Assembly (NCBI GenBank): GCA_016934535.1
Contig: JAFGSQ010000026.1
Span: 1-29,932 of the forward strand
DNA: 29,932 bases
Reading direction: 5' to 3'
From: a candidate division WOR-3 bacterium
GTDB taxonomy: Bacteria > SDB-A
Below the pieces are notes generated by a model. The model saw nothing but the letters and a program-made list of their open reading frames with translations, was not told the origin of the DNA and did no database searches. This document shows positions 8,217-15,316 of this stretch, piece after piece; within the stretch, counting starts at the first letter, position 1; every line of letters starts with the position of its first letter. Position numbers and translations under genes: made by a program.

Positions 8217-10166
8217 ATGAACAGAAAACTGACCGCAGTATTTTTGATTGTTTTAACTTTAATATTCGTCGCGAATCCCGTTTTATTAGCCAGAGCCGGA
8301 GGCGGTGAATCATACGGCGGCGGGGGAGGTGGCGGAGGATCTTTTGGAGGGGGTGGAGGAGACGGTGGAGGTGGCGGGGGAGAACTGATACTGTGCCTGA
8401 TATGGCTTATAATAAAATATCCCTGCATAGGTATTCCTCTGACTTTGTTTATAATCGCCGCAGCCATATTTTCTAAAATAAAGGGCACCGGAGCCGTCAC
8501 AGACAGGAATCTCAAAAGAGCCCAGAGGGCAGTCAGAAGCAGTTCGATAGATCAGAATCTCAAGCGTCTTGTATCAAAGGATCCGAATTTCTCTCTCGAA
8601 GCGCTGAAAACGAGAGTCGCGACCGCTTTTGCCGCTGTACAGAAAGCATGGAGCATACAGGATTTGACTAAAATTACACCTTTTGTCTCAGACGGCATAA
8701 ACGAGAGGTTCAGCCTTCAGATAGATATGCAGAAAGCTGAAGGATGGAGAAACGTAATGGAAAACGTGTCCGTACAGAAAGTCGAACTCGTCTCCGTTTT
8801 GTCGGACCAAAATTACGACACTCTGCATTTTGCTGTGACCGCCAAAGCAAAAGACTACAAAGTAAATCTGAAGACCGGGAAAACATTGCAGGGGTCAATG
8901 ATAAACGACAAATTTACGGAAGTCTGGACTTTCTTGAGAAAAGCCGACGTCAAAACACTCAACAGGAAAGGCGCTTTCGAGGGTAATTGCCCTAACTGCG
9001 CCGCTCCTCTCGCTATTACCGACGAGGGGAACTGTAAAGCCTGTAAAGCTTTCATCCGAAGCCCCAATTACGACTGGATACTCTCAGAGATAACTCAGGT
9101 TGAAGAATGGGAGCCGCGCTCCGCTGAAGCGGCAGTTCCGGCAAACAATATAATTTCAGAAAAAGACCCCAATTTTTCAACACAATATATAGAGGATAGG
9201 ACGTCGGTGGTGTTCTACCGTTACCAGGCGGCACTGTTTACGGGCGACGCTCTCCATCTGATGAAAGTCGCTTCTGCAACGGCTTACAAAGACCTGGCAA
9301 CCCGTATTTCCGGAAATAAAAAAGGCGACACCGTCCTTTATTATAGATTTCCTGCTGTTGGTAAGGTAGAAACTCTTTGGGTGCAATCGGAAGGCGATAT
9401 TGACAAAGTTCACGTTCTCGTTAAATGGTCGGGAAGCGGGGCTGAAAGAAATCTGGCCACCGGAACAATTAGGGTGACTGGAGCCAGGACGATAAGAACG
9501 ACAGTGTTCACTCTTTTCAGAAAAGGAGACGCTTTATCGCCGTCGGAATCCTTTGCCTCGGCGCACTGTCCTAACTGCGGAGCTCCCGAAATTAGGGATT
9601 CAAAAGAAGTCTGTCCTTACTGTGGAACGGTTCTCAATGACGGGAGCAGAACCTGGATACTCCGAGAAATGCAGGATTACCAAGCTTGGATGCAGGTCAA
9701 CAGGGAAAGATGGAACGCCGACAGAAAAAAGACCGTTTTCTCCCAGAATCCGTCAGCGGTTATTGAAGCTCTCGCGGCGATGATGTTCGCCGACGGGATC
9801 GCGGATGAACAGGAAAAGAAAAAACTTACTGAATTCGCCTCCAAATACGGCATGACTAAATCTGCGGTGGATGAACTGACCGATAGAGCCGTTTCAGGAA
9901 ATCTTGTTTGGCAGATACCGTCGGATAAAGCGAAGGCTCAGGGCTTCCTGATGGCTCTGACGGACATGTCGCTAAGCGATGGTAGAGTGAGCAGGGAAGA
10001 GTGGAAAATACTGAAAGACGTGGCTTATAAGATAGGAATCGACGAACCGAAACTAAAAAATCTTGTCAGAGAAAGACAGAAAGCATTGATAAATTTCGGT
10101 AAGAAATATTTCAAAAAACCGGGAGAAAACATTCAACCTCCTCCTCCTCCAGATATACCGAACTAA
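8217..10166 (+). CDS. Membrane protein with duplicated Tim44-like/zinc-ribbon units and TerB-like domain
   Basis: 649 residues; GAGGGGG lies 4-5 bases before the ATG. Order: signal-like helix (1-25), poly-glycine linker (28-55), one or two membrane helices (56-86), two similar units, then a TerB-like helical domain (about 510-625: ALAAMMFADGIADEQEKKKL and LMALTDMSLSDGRVSREEW). Each unit starts with KDPNF (121 and 317), continues with a Tim44-like/NTF2-type region, and ends in a CxxC pair set (C258/C261 with C273/C276; C451/C454 with C466/C469) followed by WIL (287, 480). The Gly-rich/Tim44-like pairing is known in bacterial membrane proteins. TerB-type domains bind metal in tellurite-resistance systems. 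It is 64 bases downstream of guaA, probably co-transcribed. The role is unknown; a membrane-anchored stress or metal sensor is a guess. Confidence 0.75.
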   Translation: MNRKLTAVFLIVLTLIFVANPVLLARAGGGESYGGGGGGGGSFGGGGGDGGGGGGELILCLIWLIIKYPCIGIPLTLFIIAAAIFSKIKGTGAVTDRNLKRAQRAVRSSSIDQNLKRLVSKDPNFSLEALKTRVATAFAAVQKAWSIQDLTKITPFVSDGINERFSLQIDMQKAEGWRNVMENVSVQKVELVSVLSDQNYDTLHFAVTAKAKDYKVNLKTGKTLQGSMINDKFTEVWTFLRKADVKTLNRKGAFEGNCPNCAAPLAITDEGNCKACKAFIRSPNYDWILSEITQVEEWEPRSAEAAVPANNIISEKDPNFSTQYIEDRTSVVFYRYQAALFTGDALHLMKVASATAYKDLATRISGNKKGDTVLYYRFPAVGKVETLWVQSEGDIDKVHVLVKWSGSGAERNLATGTIRVTGARTIRTTVFTLFRKGDALSPSESFASAHCPNCGAPEIRDSKEVCPYCGTVLNDGSRTWILREMQDYQAWMQVNRERWNADRKKTVFSQNPSAVIEALAAMMFADGIADEQEKKKLTEFASKYGMTKSAVDELTDRAVSGNLVWQIPSDKAKAQGFLMALTDMSLSDGRVSREEWKILKDVAYKIGIDEPKLKNLVRERQKALINFGKKYFKKPGENIQPPPPPDIPN

Positions 10167-10218
10167 ATTAATATGAACTGATGTTTCAATATCCGACTCG
10201 TACGAAAATTTTATATTA

Positions 10219-10247
10219 TTGAATTGAAAACTTAAATCTGATAAAAT
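10219..10247 (+). promoter_or_regulatory. Candidate sigma-70 promoter for the 6S RNA
   Basis: TTGAAT (10219-10224), 17-base spacer, TAAAAT (10242-10247). The start would be near 10254, about 25 bases before the base-paired RNA begins, which implies 5' trimming or a slightly different start. Confidence 0.5.
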
Positions 10248-10277
10248 GTAATCGATGAAAAACAAAGTATCAAAGAA

Positions 10278-10452
10278 TCGGACACTGGGGTGTGCGTGAT
10301 GGATAGATTTTGTTTGAGCCAACAGCCTTTAGCAGGGAATCCGGTTCCTTGCGGGACGATCGAGCTCTTAAATGAGATTTTCCGAACTCAAGGCAGGATG
10401 CCCACCTTGACAAAGGTTCAAACTCTTCTTTCACACGGCATCCCGGTTCCAA
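10278..10452 (+). ncRNA. ssrS: 6S RNA
   Basis: About 175 bases of structured RNA in a gene-free stretch. The closing stem is CTGGGGTGTGCGTG (10285-10298) with CACGGCATCCCGG (10434-10446), 13 pairs with one bulge, extended outward by GGA-A/TTCC (10280-10284 with 10447-10450). An inner stem joins TTTGAGCC (10313-10320) to GGTTCAAA (10415-10422). A hairpin is formed by GCAGGGAA/TTCCTTGC (10332-10352). The wobbles are G-U only on the plus strand, which sets the strand. The pieces GAGCCAACA, CCGGTTCC, CACCTTGA, AGGTTCA and GGCATCCCGG match what I remember of proteobacterial 6S RNA, including the E. coli 3' end. 6S RNA mimics an open promoter and sequesters the housekeeping RNA polymerase holoenzyme in slow growth. 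Exact ends are uncertain. Confidence 0.78.
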
Positions 10453-10669
10453 TATTAAAGGGATAAGAACACTTGTTTGAAAGAAATCATTCTCTTTTAA
10501 TAACAAAAAAATATCATATGAAAAGAGACGCAATTTTCCATGGATTTGTTTTGACGCTTATTTCGCGCTTTGACAAGCCTTTTAAGGCGTCGAGACTGCC
10601 GGAATTTCGTACCTGACATTTTTTTGATTTCTTGGATTCGTGTTCTCCGTCCCGTACGGGAGGATTTTC
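10453..10669 (+). other. Leader region between 6S RNA and rny
   Basis: No gene is supported here. It holds TTGACA (10570-10575), immediately followed by the 12-base palindrome GCCTTTTAAGGC (10577-10588). I find no matching -10 box at the usual distance, so the rny promoter is not located. Confidence 0.35.
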
Positions 10670-12295
10670 GTGTTAATATACTTTTTGACCCAATTGGTAG
10701 GTCAGAATGGCGGGATTTCCAACATTCCCCTTGTCCTGATACTTCCGATAATAATCCTGTGTTTTTTCCTTTGCATAATCACTTTTTGGCTCGGATACGT
10801 TGTGAGTCTGAAAATTCAAAAAAGCAGGCTTGAAGACGCAAAAACTCAAGCCCGCAAGATAATAGAAGACGCGAGAAGCGAATCCGAATCCTATAAAAAG
10901 ACTGCTAAACTCGAGGTGAGTGAAGAGGCGGCAAAGACGAGAGCGGAACTCGAATCGAAAGAGCGAAAATTTCAGAGAGACATGTATCAGATAGAAAAGC
11001 GGCTCAACGACAGAACCTCTTCTCTCGACAGAAAACAGGAATCAGTAAACGGGAAAGAAAGAGAGCTGGTAAAAAAAGAGAAAGACCTCGTCGTCAAAGA
11101 AAGAGCCCTCATGCTCAAGTCCGAAAAACTCGACAACGAATTGAGAGAGATCAGCAACAGACTTCAGAAGATATCGAGGATGACGGTTCAGGAAGCCAAA
11201 AACGAACTGCTTCAAAGCCTTGAAAATCAGGTCAAAAAAGAATCGGCTCAGATGATAAAAAAGATAGTAGACAACGCCGTCAAGGAAGCGGACAAAGAGG
11301 CGGCTGAAATAGTTGTTTCGGCGATCCAAAGATGCGCGACCGACCACACTGTGGAATCGACGGTTTCAGTCGTTGCTTTGCCTTCGGAGGACATGAAAGG
11401 GAGAATAATTGGAAGAGAGGGAAGAAATATAAGGTCTTTCGAGAACCTAACCGGTGTCGAGATAATAATTGACGACACTCCCGAAGCCATAACACTGTCG
11501 GGTTTTGACCCCGTGAGAAGGGAAATCGCGAGAATAGGCATGGAAAAACTTGTCTCGGACGGCAGAATCAATCCCGGCAGAATCGAGGTCGTGATCGAAA
11601 AAGCAAAAAAAGAAATCGACGAAATAATCCAAAAAACCGCCGAAGAGACAGTGAACGAACTGGGTATATCGGCGTTTCACCCTGAGATAATGAGATATCT
11701 CGGCAGGCTGAGATACAGGACGAGTTACGGACAGAACGTATTACAGCACTCGAAAGAAGTTGCCTATTTGGCCGCTTTAATGGCAGGCGAACTTGGTCTC
11801 GACGCCGCTATAGCGAGAAGAAGCGGCCTTCTTCACGACATTGGAAAAGCGGCAGACCACACTCTGGAAGGAACGCACGCGCTCATTGGAGCCGATCTGG
11901 CAAAAAGGTACAACGAAGACATAATAGTTGTGAATGCTATCGCATCGCATCACGAGGAGGCCGAGCCGGTTTCACCGATAGCGGTTCTTGTTCAGGCGGC
12001 GGATGCCATATCAGGTTCGAGACCCGGCGCGAGAAGAGATACAATTGAAGCCTATCTTGAGAGAGTTGAAAAGTTGGAAGACATCGCCGCAGATATTGAA
12101 GGCGTCGAGAAAGTTTTCGCCCTTCAGGCCGGAAGGGAACTGAGAGTCATTGTCGAACCTTCGAAAATATCTGACGCTGAAGCCATAGTGCTGTCCGGCG
12201 AGGTAGCAGCGAGGATTGAAAAGGAGCTCAAATACCCGGGGCAGATAAAAGTCACGGTAATCAGGGAGATCAGGGCGACGGAATATGCAAAATAG
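10670..12295 (+). CDS. rny: Ribonuclease Y
   Basis: Membrane-anchored endoribonuclease that starts mRNA decay. I choose GTG 10670 (541 residues) because GGGAGG at 10658-10663 is 6 bases upstream; the in-frame GTG at 10640 lacks such a site. Order: N-terminal membrane helix (IPLVLILPIIILCFFLCIIT), a long charged coiled coil (to about residue 200), a KH RNA-binding domain (GRIIGREGRNIRSFENLTGV), and an HD phosphohydrolase domain with the metal pair in LLHDIGKAAD plus downstream SHHEE and QAADAISGSRPGARRD. This is the canonical RNase Y layout. It is the first gene of a six-gene operon and overlaps ymdB by 11 bases, as these two genes are also neighbours in Bacillus. Secure. Confidence 0.95.
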   Translation: MLIYFLTQLVGQNGGISNIPLVLILPIIILCFFLCIITFWLGYVVSLKIQKSRLEDAKTQARKIIEDARSESESYKKTAKLEVSEEAAKTRAELESKERKFQRDMYQIEKRLNDRTSSLDRKQESVNGKERELVKKEKDLVVKERALMLKSEKLDNELREISNRLQKISRMTVQEAKNELLQSLENQVKKESAQMIKKIVDNAVKEADKEAAEIVVSAIQRCATDHTVESTVSVVALPSEDMKGRIIGREGRNIRSFENLTGVEIIIDDTPEAITLSGFDPVRREIARIGMEKLVSDGRINPGRIEVVIEKAKKEIDEIIQKTAEETVNELGISAFHPEIMRYLGRLRYRTSYGQNVLQHSKEVAYLAALMAGELGLDAAIARRSGLLHDIGKAADHTLEGTHALIGADLAKRYNEDIIVVNAIASHHEEAEPVSPIAVLVQAADAISGSRPGARRDTIEAYLERVEKLEDIAADIEGVEKVFALQAGRELRVIVEPSKISDAEAIVLSGEVAARIEKELKYPGQIKVTVIREIRATEYAK

Positions 12296-13115
12296 AGTCA
12301 ACTTCGTCTTTCTGGGAGACATAATAGGAAAACCGGGAAGACAGATATGCAAAGTCTGTCTTCCTGAGATTTTTAACGAGTACTCGCCGGACGCCGTCAT
12401 AGCGAACGGAGAGAATCTGGCTTCGGGATTCGGAATATCGAGAAGGGTTTCGGAGGAGCTTTTCGAAGCCGGAGTTTCGGTTTTCACAGGAGGGAATCAT
12501 TCTCTTCACGTGGTCGGTTCGGAGGATTGGTTCGAGAAGGAGCGCAGAGTTGTCATACCCGCAAATTTCACCAAATTCATAAGAGGATCCCGCCTTGCAG
12601 AAATCGAGACGGAAAATTCCTGCATATACATCGCTTGCCTCGTAGGCAGGCTTTTCATGAATCAAAGCGACAATCCGTTTACTGTTGCCGACGCTCTTCT
12701 GGAAGAGATCGCGAGAAAAAAGAAGGTGGAAAATCCGGTTATACTAGTCGATTTTCACGCCGAAGCGACATCGGAAAAAAAGGCGCTTCTTTTCAATCTC
12801 GACGGCAAGGTCACTGCTCTCCTGGGCACGCACACTCACGTAGCGACTTCTGACGAATTTGTGTCAGAAAAAGGAACGGCTTACATAACTGATGCCGGAA
12901 TGGCGGGAGCATTCGACTCAGTGATCGGAATGAATCCCGGCGATTCACTTGAAACGATGAAAACAGGAAGAAAATTGAGGCTCAAACCGGCTTTCGGCTC
13001 GAAAAGGAGGCTCGACGGTGTTTTTGTTTCGGCTGATGCGGAAACCGGCAAGGCTTTGGAAATAAGACGCTTCACTAAATTCGCCGAGTTTCCCAGCATA
13101 AGGAACGGAGTTTGA
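12285..13115 (+). CDS. ymdB: YmdB-family metallophosphoesterase (2',3'-cyclic-nucleotide phosphodiesterase)
   Basis: 276 residues of the TIGR00282/YmdB family, calcineurin-like dimetal phosphoesterases. Bacillus YmdB acts on 2',3'-cyclic nucleotides and affects biofilm and motility choices. Metal-site motifs in order: GDIIGKPG (11-18), NGEN (41-44), GGNH (69-72), DFHAEATSEK and GTHTHVATSDE. The family-typical end region (DAGMAGAFDSVIGM) is present. The ATG is inside the end of rny, so the two are translationally coupled. The rny-ymdB pairing supports a role in RNA-turnover by-products. The enzyme class is secure; the in vivo substrate is inferred from the family. Confidence 0.92.
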   Translation: MQNRVNFVFLGDIIGKPGRQICKVCLPEIFNEYSPDAVIANGENLASGFGISRRVSEELFEAGVSVFTGGNHSLHVVGSEDWFEKERRVVIPANFTKFIRGSRLAEIETENSCIYIACLVGRLFMNQSDNPFTVADALLEEIARKKKVENPVILVDFHAEATSEKKALLFNLDGKVTALLGTHTHVATSDEFVSEKGTAYITDAGMAGAFDSVIGMNPGDSLETMKTGRKLRLKPAFGSKRRLDGVFVSADAETGKALEIRRFTKFAEFPSIRNGV

Positions 13116-13117
13116 CG

Positions 13118-13984
13118 ATGGATACAAAAATACTTCAGGGAAAACCGGTTGCAGACAGAATTTATGCTGAAATAAGCGAAACTGTCGCAAACATGGATGA
13201 AAAACCGAAACTTGTAGTCTTTTTTGTCGGCGAAGATCCCGCTTCAAAATCTTACGTTAGCTCAAAAGCCAGGGCGGCAAAAAAAACGGGTATAATCGAA
13301 ACAACTTTGACTTTACCCGAATGCACGAAGGAAAATGAGCTCGTGCACATGATTAAAAAATACGCGGAAGAGGAAAATCCCGACGGTATTCTGGTCCAAT
13401 TCCCTCTTCCCGGGCACATAGATCCTGAAAAAATTATATTGGCTGTTCCACCTGAAAAAGACGTCGACGGACTGCATCCTCAGAATCTCGGAGCACTGTT
13501 GAGAGGAACTTCCGGTCATTATTGCTGTACTCCGGCAGGAATAATAGCTTTGATGGATTATTACGGCCTCAGAGTAAAAGGAAAGAGCACTGTAGTCTTG
13601 GGCAGAAGCCTGATAGTCGGAAAACCGTTGGCCAATCTTCTTCTCGCAAAAGGCACTGATGCGACAGTCACTGTATGCCACAGCGCGACATCTGATCTGA
13701 GAGAATACACTGAAAACGCCGATTACGTCGTATCGGCAATCGGAAAAGCGAATTTTTTAAAAAAAGATATGATTAAAGAAGGCTGTTGTATCATAGACGT
13801 CGGCGTAAACAGAGTCGAATCAGATTCGTCGGCAAAAGGATATTCGATACGCGGAGACGCCGATTTTGAGAGCATGATCGGATACGCAGGCGCCATAACA
13901 CCGGTTCCGGGCGGAGTCGGCTTGATGACCGTTGCAATGCTTATGAAAAACACGGTCAATTCAGCTCTTTTCAACAGGAAATAG
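13118..13984 (+). CDS. folD: Bifunctional methylenetetrahydrofolate dehydrogenase/cyclohydrolase
   Basis: Interconverts 5,10-methylene-THF, 5,10-methenyl-THF and 10-formyl-THF, feeding purine and formyl-methionine synthesis. I use ATG 13118 (288 residues): GGAG sits 7 bases upstream, whereas an in-frame TTG at 13112 is too close to it. Landmarks: YVSSKARAAKKTGI with the catalytic Tyr and Lys, QFPLPGHID, KDVDGLHPQNLG, YCCTPAGIIALM, the NADP-binding loop LGRSLIVGKPLANLL, VDVGVNR-type IDVGVNRV, and TPVPGGVGLMTVAMLM. Length and motifs are all standard. It starts two bases after the ymdB stop. Confidence 0.96.
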   Translation: MDTKILQGKPVADRIYAEISETVANMDEKPKLVVFFVGEDPASKSYVSSKARAAKKTGIIETTLTLPECTKENELVHMIKKYAEEENPDGILVQFPLPGHIDPEKIILAVPPEKDVDGLHPQNLGALLRGTSGHYCCTPAGIIALMDYYGLRVKGKSTVVLGRSLIVGKPLANLLLAKGTDATVTVCHSATSDLREYTENADYVVSAIGKANFLKKDMIKEGCCIIDVGVNRVESDSSAKGYSIRGDADFESMIGYAGAITPVPGGVGLMTVAMLMKNTVNSALFNRK

Positions 13985-13993
13985 TCGTCCGCC

Positions 13994-15316
13994 ATGGAAA
14001 TATTTTCTGTTTCCCAGATAAACAATCTGGCGAAAAAAACGCTCGAAATGCAGTTTTCCGGTATTGCGGTGAAAGGAGAGGTTTCAAAAACCACTCTCCA
14101 CTCGAGCGGACATTTTTATCTGACATTAAAGGACGAATACGCGGCTCTTGACGCTGTAATATACAAAGGAAGTCTGAGAAGACTTTCATTGACGCCCTCT
14201 GTCGGAGAAACCTGGATATGTCAGGGAAGGCTCTCTCTCTGGGAAAAGACGGGCAGATTTATTTTTGTAATTGAGACGGCTTATCCGTCGGGCAAAGGCG
14301 ATCTTTACCTGAAATTCATACTGCTTAAGGAAAAACTGGAAAAGGAAGGTCTATTTGACTCTTCAAGAAAAAAAAGACTGCCAGAGTATCCCGAAAAAGT
14401 GGGTATCGTGACATCTCCGACAGGAGCTGTCATAAGGGATTTTGTAAACATATACAGAAGGCGTTATCCCGTCGCCGAGATCATTTTGTCGCCTTCTTCT
14501 GTTCAGGGTGAAAATGCTTCTTCCGAACTTATAAAAGCCGTGAAAAGATTGTTGAAAACCCGAGTCCAGCTCATAGTTATCGCAAGAGGCGGAGGTTCAC
14601 CGGAAGATCTCGCCGCTTTCAACGATGAAGATTTGGCTCGCGTCATAGCCGCGTCGCCGGTACCTGTAGTGTCGGCTGTCGGGCACGAAACCGACAGAAG
14701 CATTTCAGACCTTGCCGCCGATGTTGCAGCTCCCACACCGTCTGCGGCGGCAGAGCTTGTGTTTCCGGATAGAAAAGACATACTCGAGGTGATCGGCTAT
14801 TCCGAAAGAAACCTAAAAGTTAAAATGTCTGAAAAGACGAGGTATTTTAAAGTTTCGCTGTCGTCATACGCAGGTTCATATTCTTTGAATTCCGTAAAAA
14901 GCAAGATCAACGAATATTCGGCATTGCTGGGATACAGGAAAGACAACGCAGTAAAATCGATGAATTCAGTTCTGACGCGCAAAAAAAACGAACTCGAAAA
15001 CAGCCGCCGGAAAATAGACGTAAGAAGACTCAAAGAAAACTTGGCTCTGAAAGAAGAAAATCTGGGTTACAGGTACGCTGAAATTGACCGCAGAATCAAA
15101 AACCGTACGGCGAATGCAATGGAAATCCTGAATTTGGCCGAAAAAAAGATTTTTGCACTCTCTCCGTATGTTGGCCTGAAAAAAGGGTACGCAATGATTT
15201 ATGATTCAGAAGGCAATCTCGTTCCGAGCGGGGACAGAGTGAACAGAGACGAATCATACGATGTAAAATTTGTTGATAAAACCTGGCAGATGAAAGCAGA
15301 AAAGGAGAAACAATGA
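13994..15316 (+). CDS. xseA: Exodeoxyribonuclease VII large subunit
   Basis: Catalytic subunit of exonuclease VII, which degrades single-stranded DNA in both directions. 440 residues, normal length. The N-terminal OB-fold reads VSQINNLAKKTLEMQFSGIA, then VKGEVSK and SSGHFYLTLKDE. The catalytic core holds KVGIVTSPTGAVIRDF, RGGGSPEDLAAFNDEDLARV and VSAVGHETDRSISDLAADVA. A charged coiled-coil tail follows and the protein ends with a GYAMIYD segment. The small subunit xseB is not adjacent and no candidate is seen in this window. The gene starts 9 bases after the folD stop and its own stop overlaps the next start (ATGA). Confidence 0.95.
   Translation: MEIFSVSQINNLAKKTLEMQFSGIAVKGEVSKTTLHSSGHFYLTLKDEYAALDAVIYKGSLRRLSLTPSVGETWICQGRLSLWEKTGRFIFVIETAYPSGKGDLYLKFILLKEKLEKEGLFDSSRKKRLPEYPEKVGIVTSPTGAVIRDFVNIYRRRYPVAEIILSPSSVQGENASSELIKAVKRLLKTRVQLIVIARGGGSPEDLAAFNDEDLARVIAASPVPVVSAVGHETDRSISDLAADVAAPTPSAAAELVFPDRKDILEVIGYSERNLKVKMSEKTRYFKVSLSSYAGSYSLNSVKSKINEYSALLGYRKDNAVKSMNSVLTRKKNELENSRRKIDVRRLKENLALKEENLGYRYAEIDRRIKNRTANAMEILNLAEKKIFALSPYVGLKKGYAMIYDSEGNLVPSGDRVNRDESYDVKFVDKTWQMKAEKEKQ

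Noticed and set aside
8153-8515. Minus-strand open frame rich in proline
   Set aside because: The proline run is only the complement of the poly-glycine linker of the plus-strand membrane protein.
10285-10446. tmRNA or RNase P RNA as the identity of the structured RNA
   Set aside because: GGTTCAAA resembles a T-loop, but there is no tRNA-like acceptor stem, no tag frame and no RNase P GAGGAAAGTCC element; the paired layout and sequence blocks fit 6S RNA better.
10270-10533. Minus-strand open frame of 87 codons across the 6S region
   Set aside because: The sequence folds as an RNA on the plus strand with G-U wobbles, and the frame shows no protein-like features.
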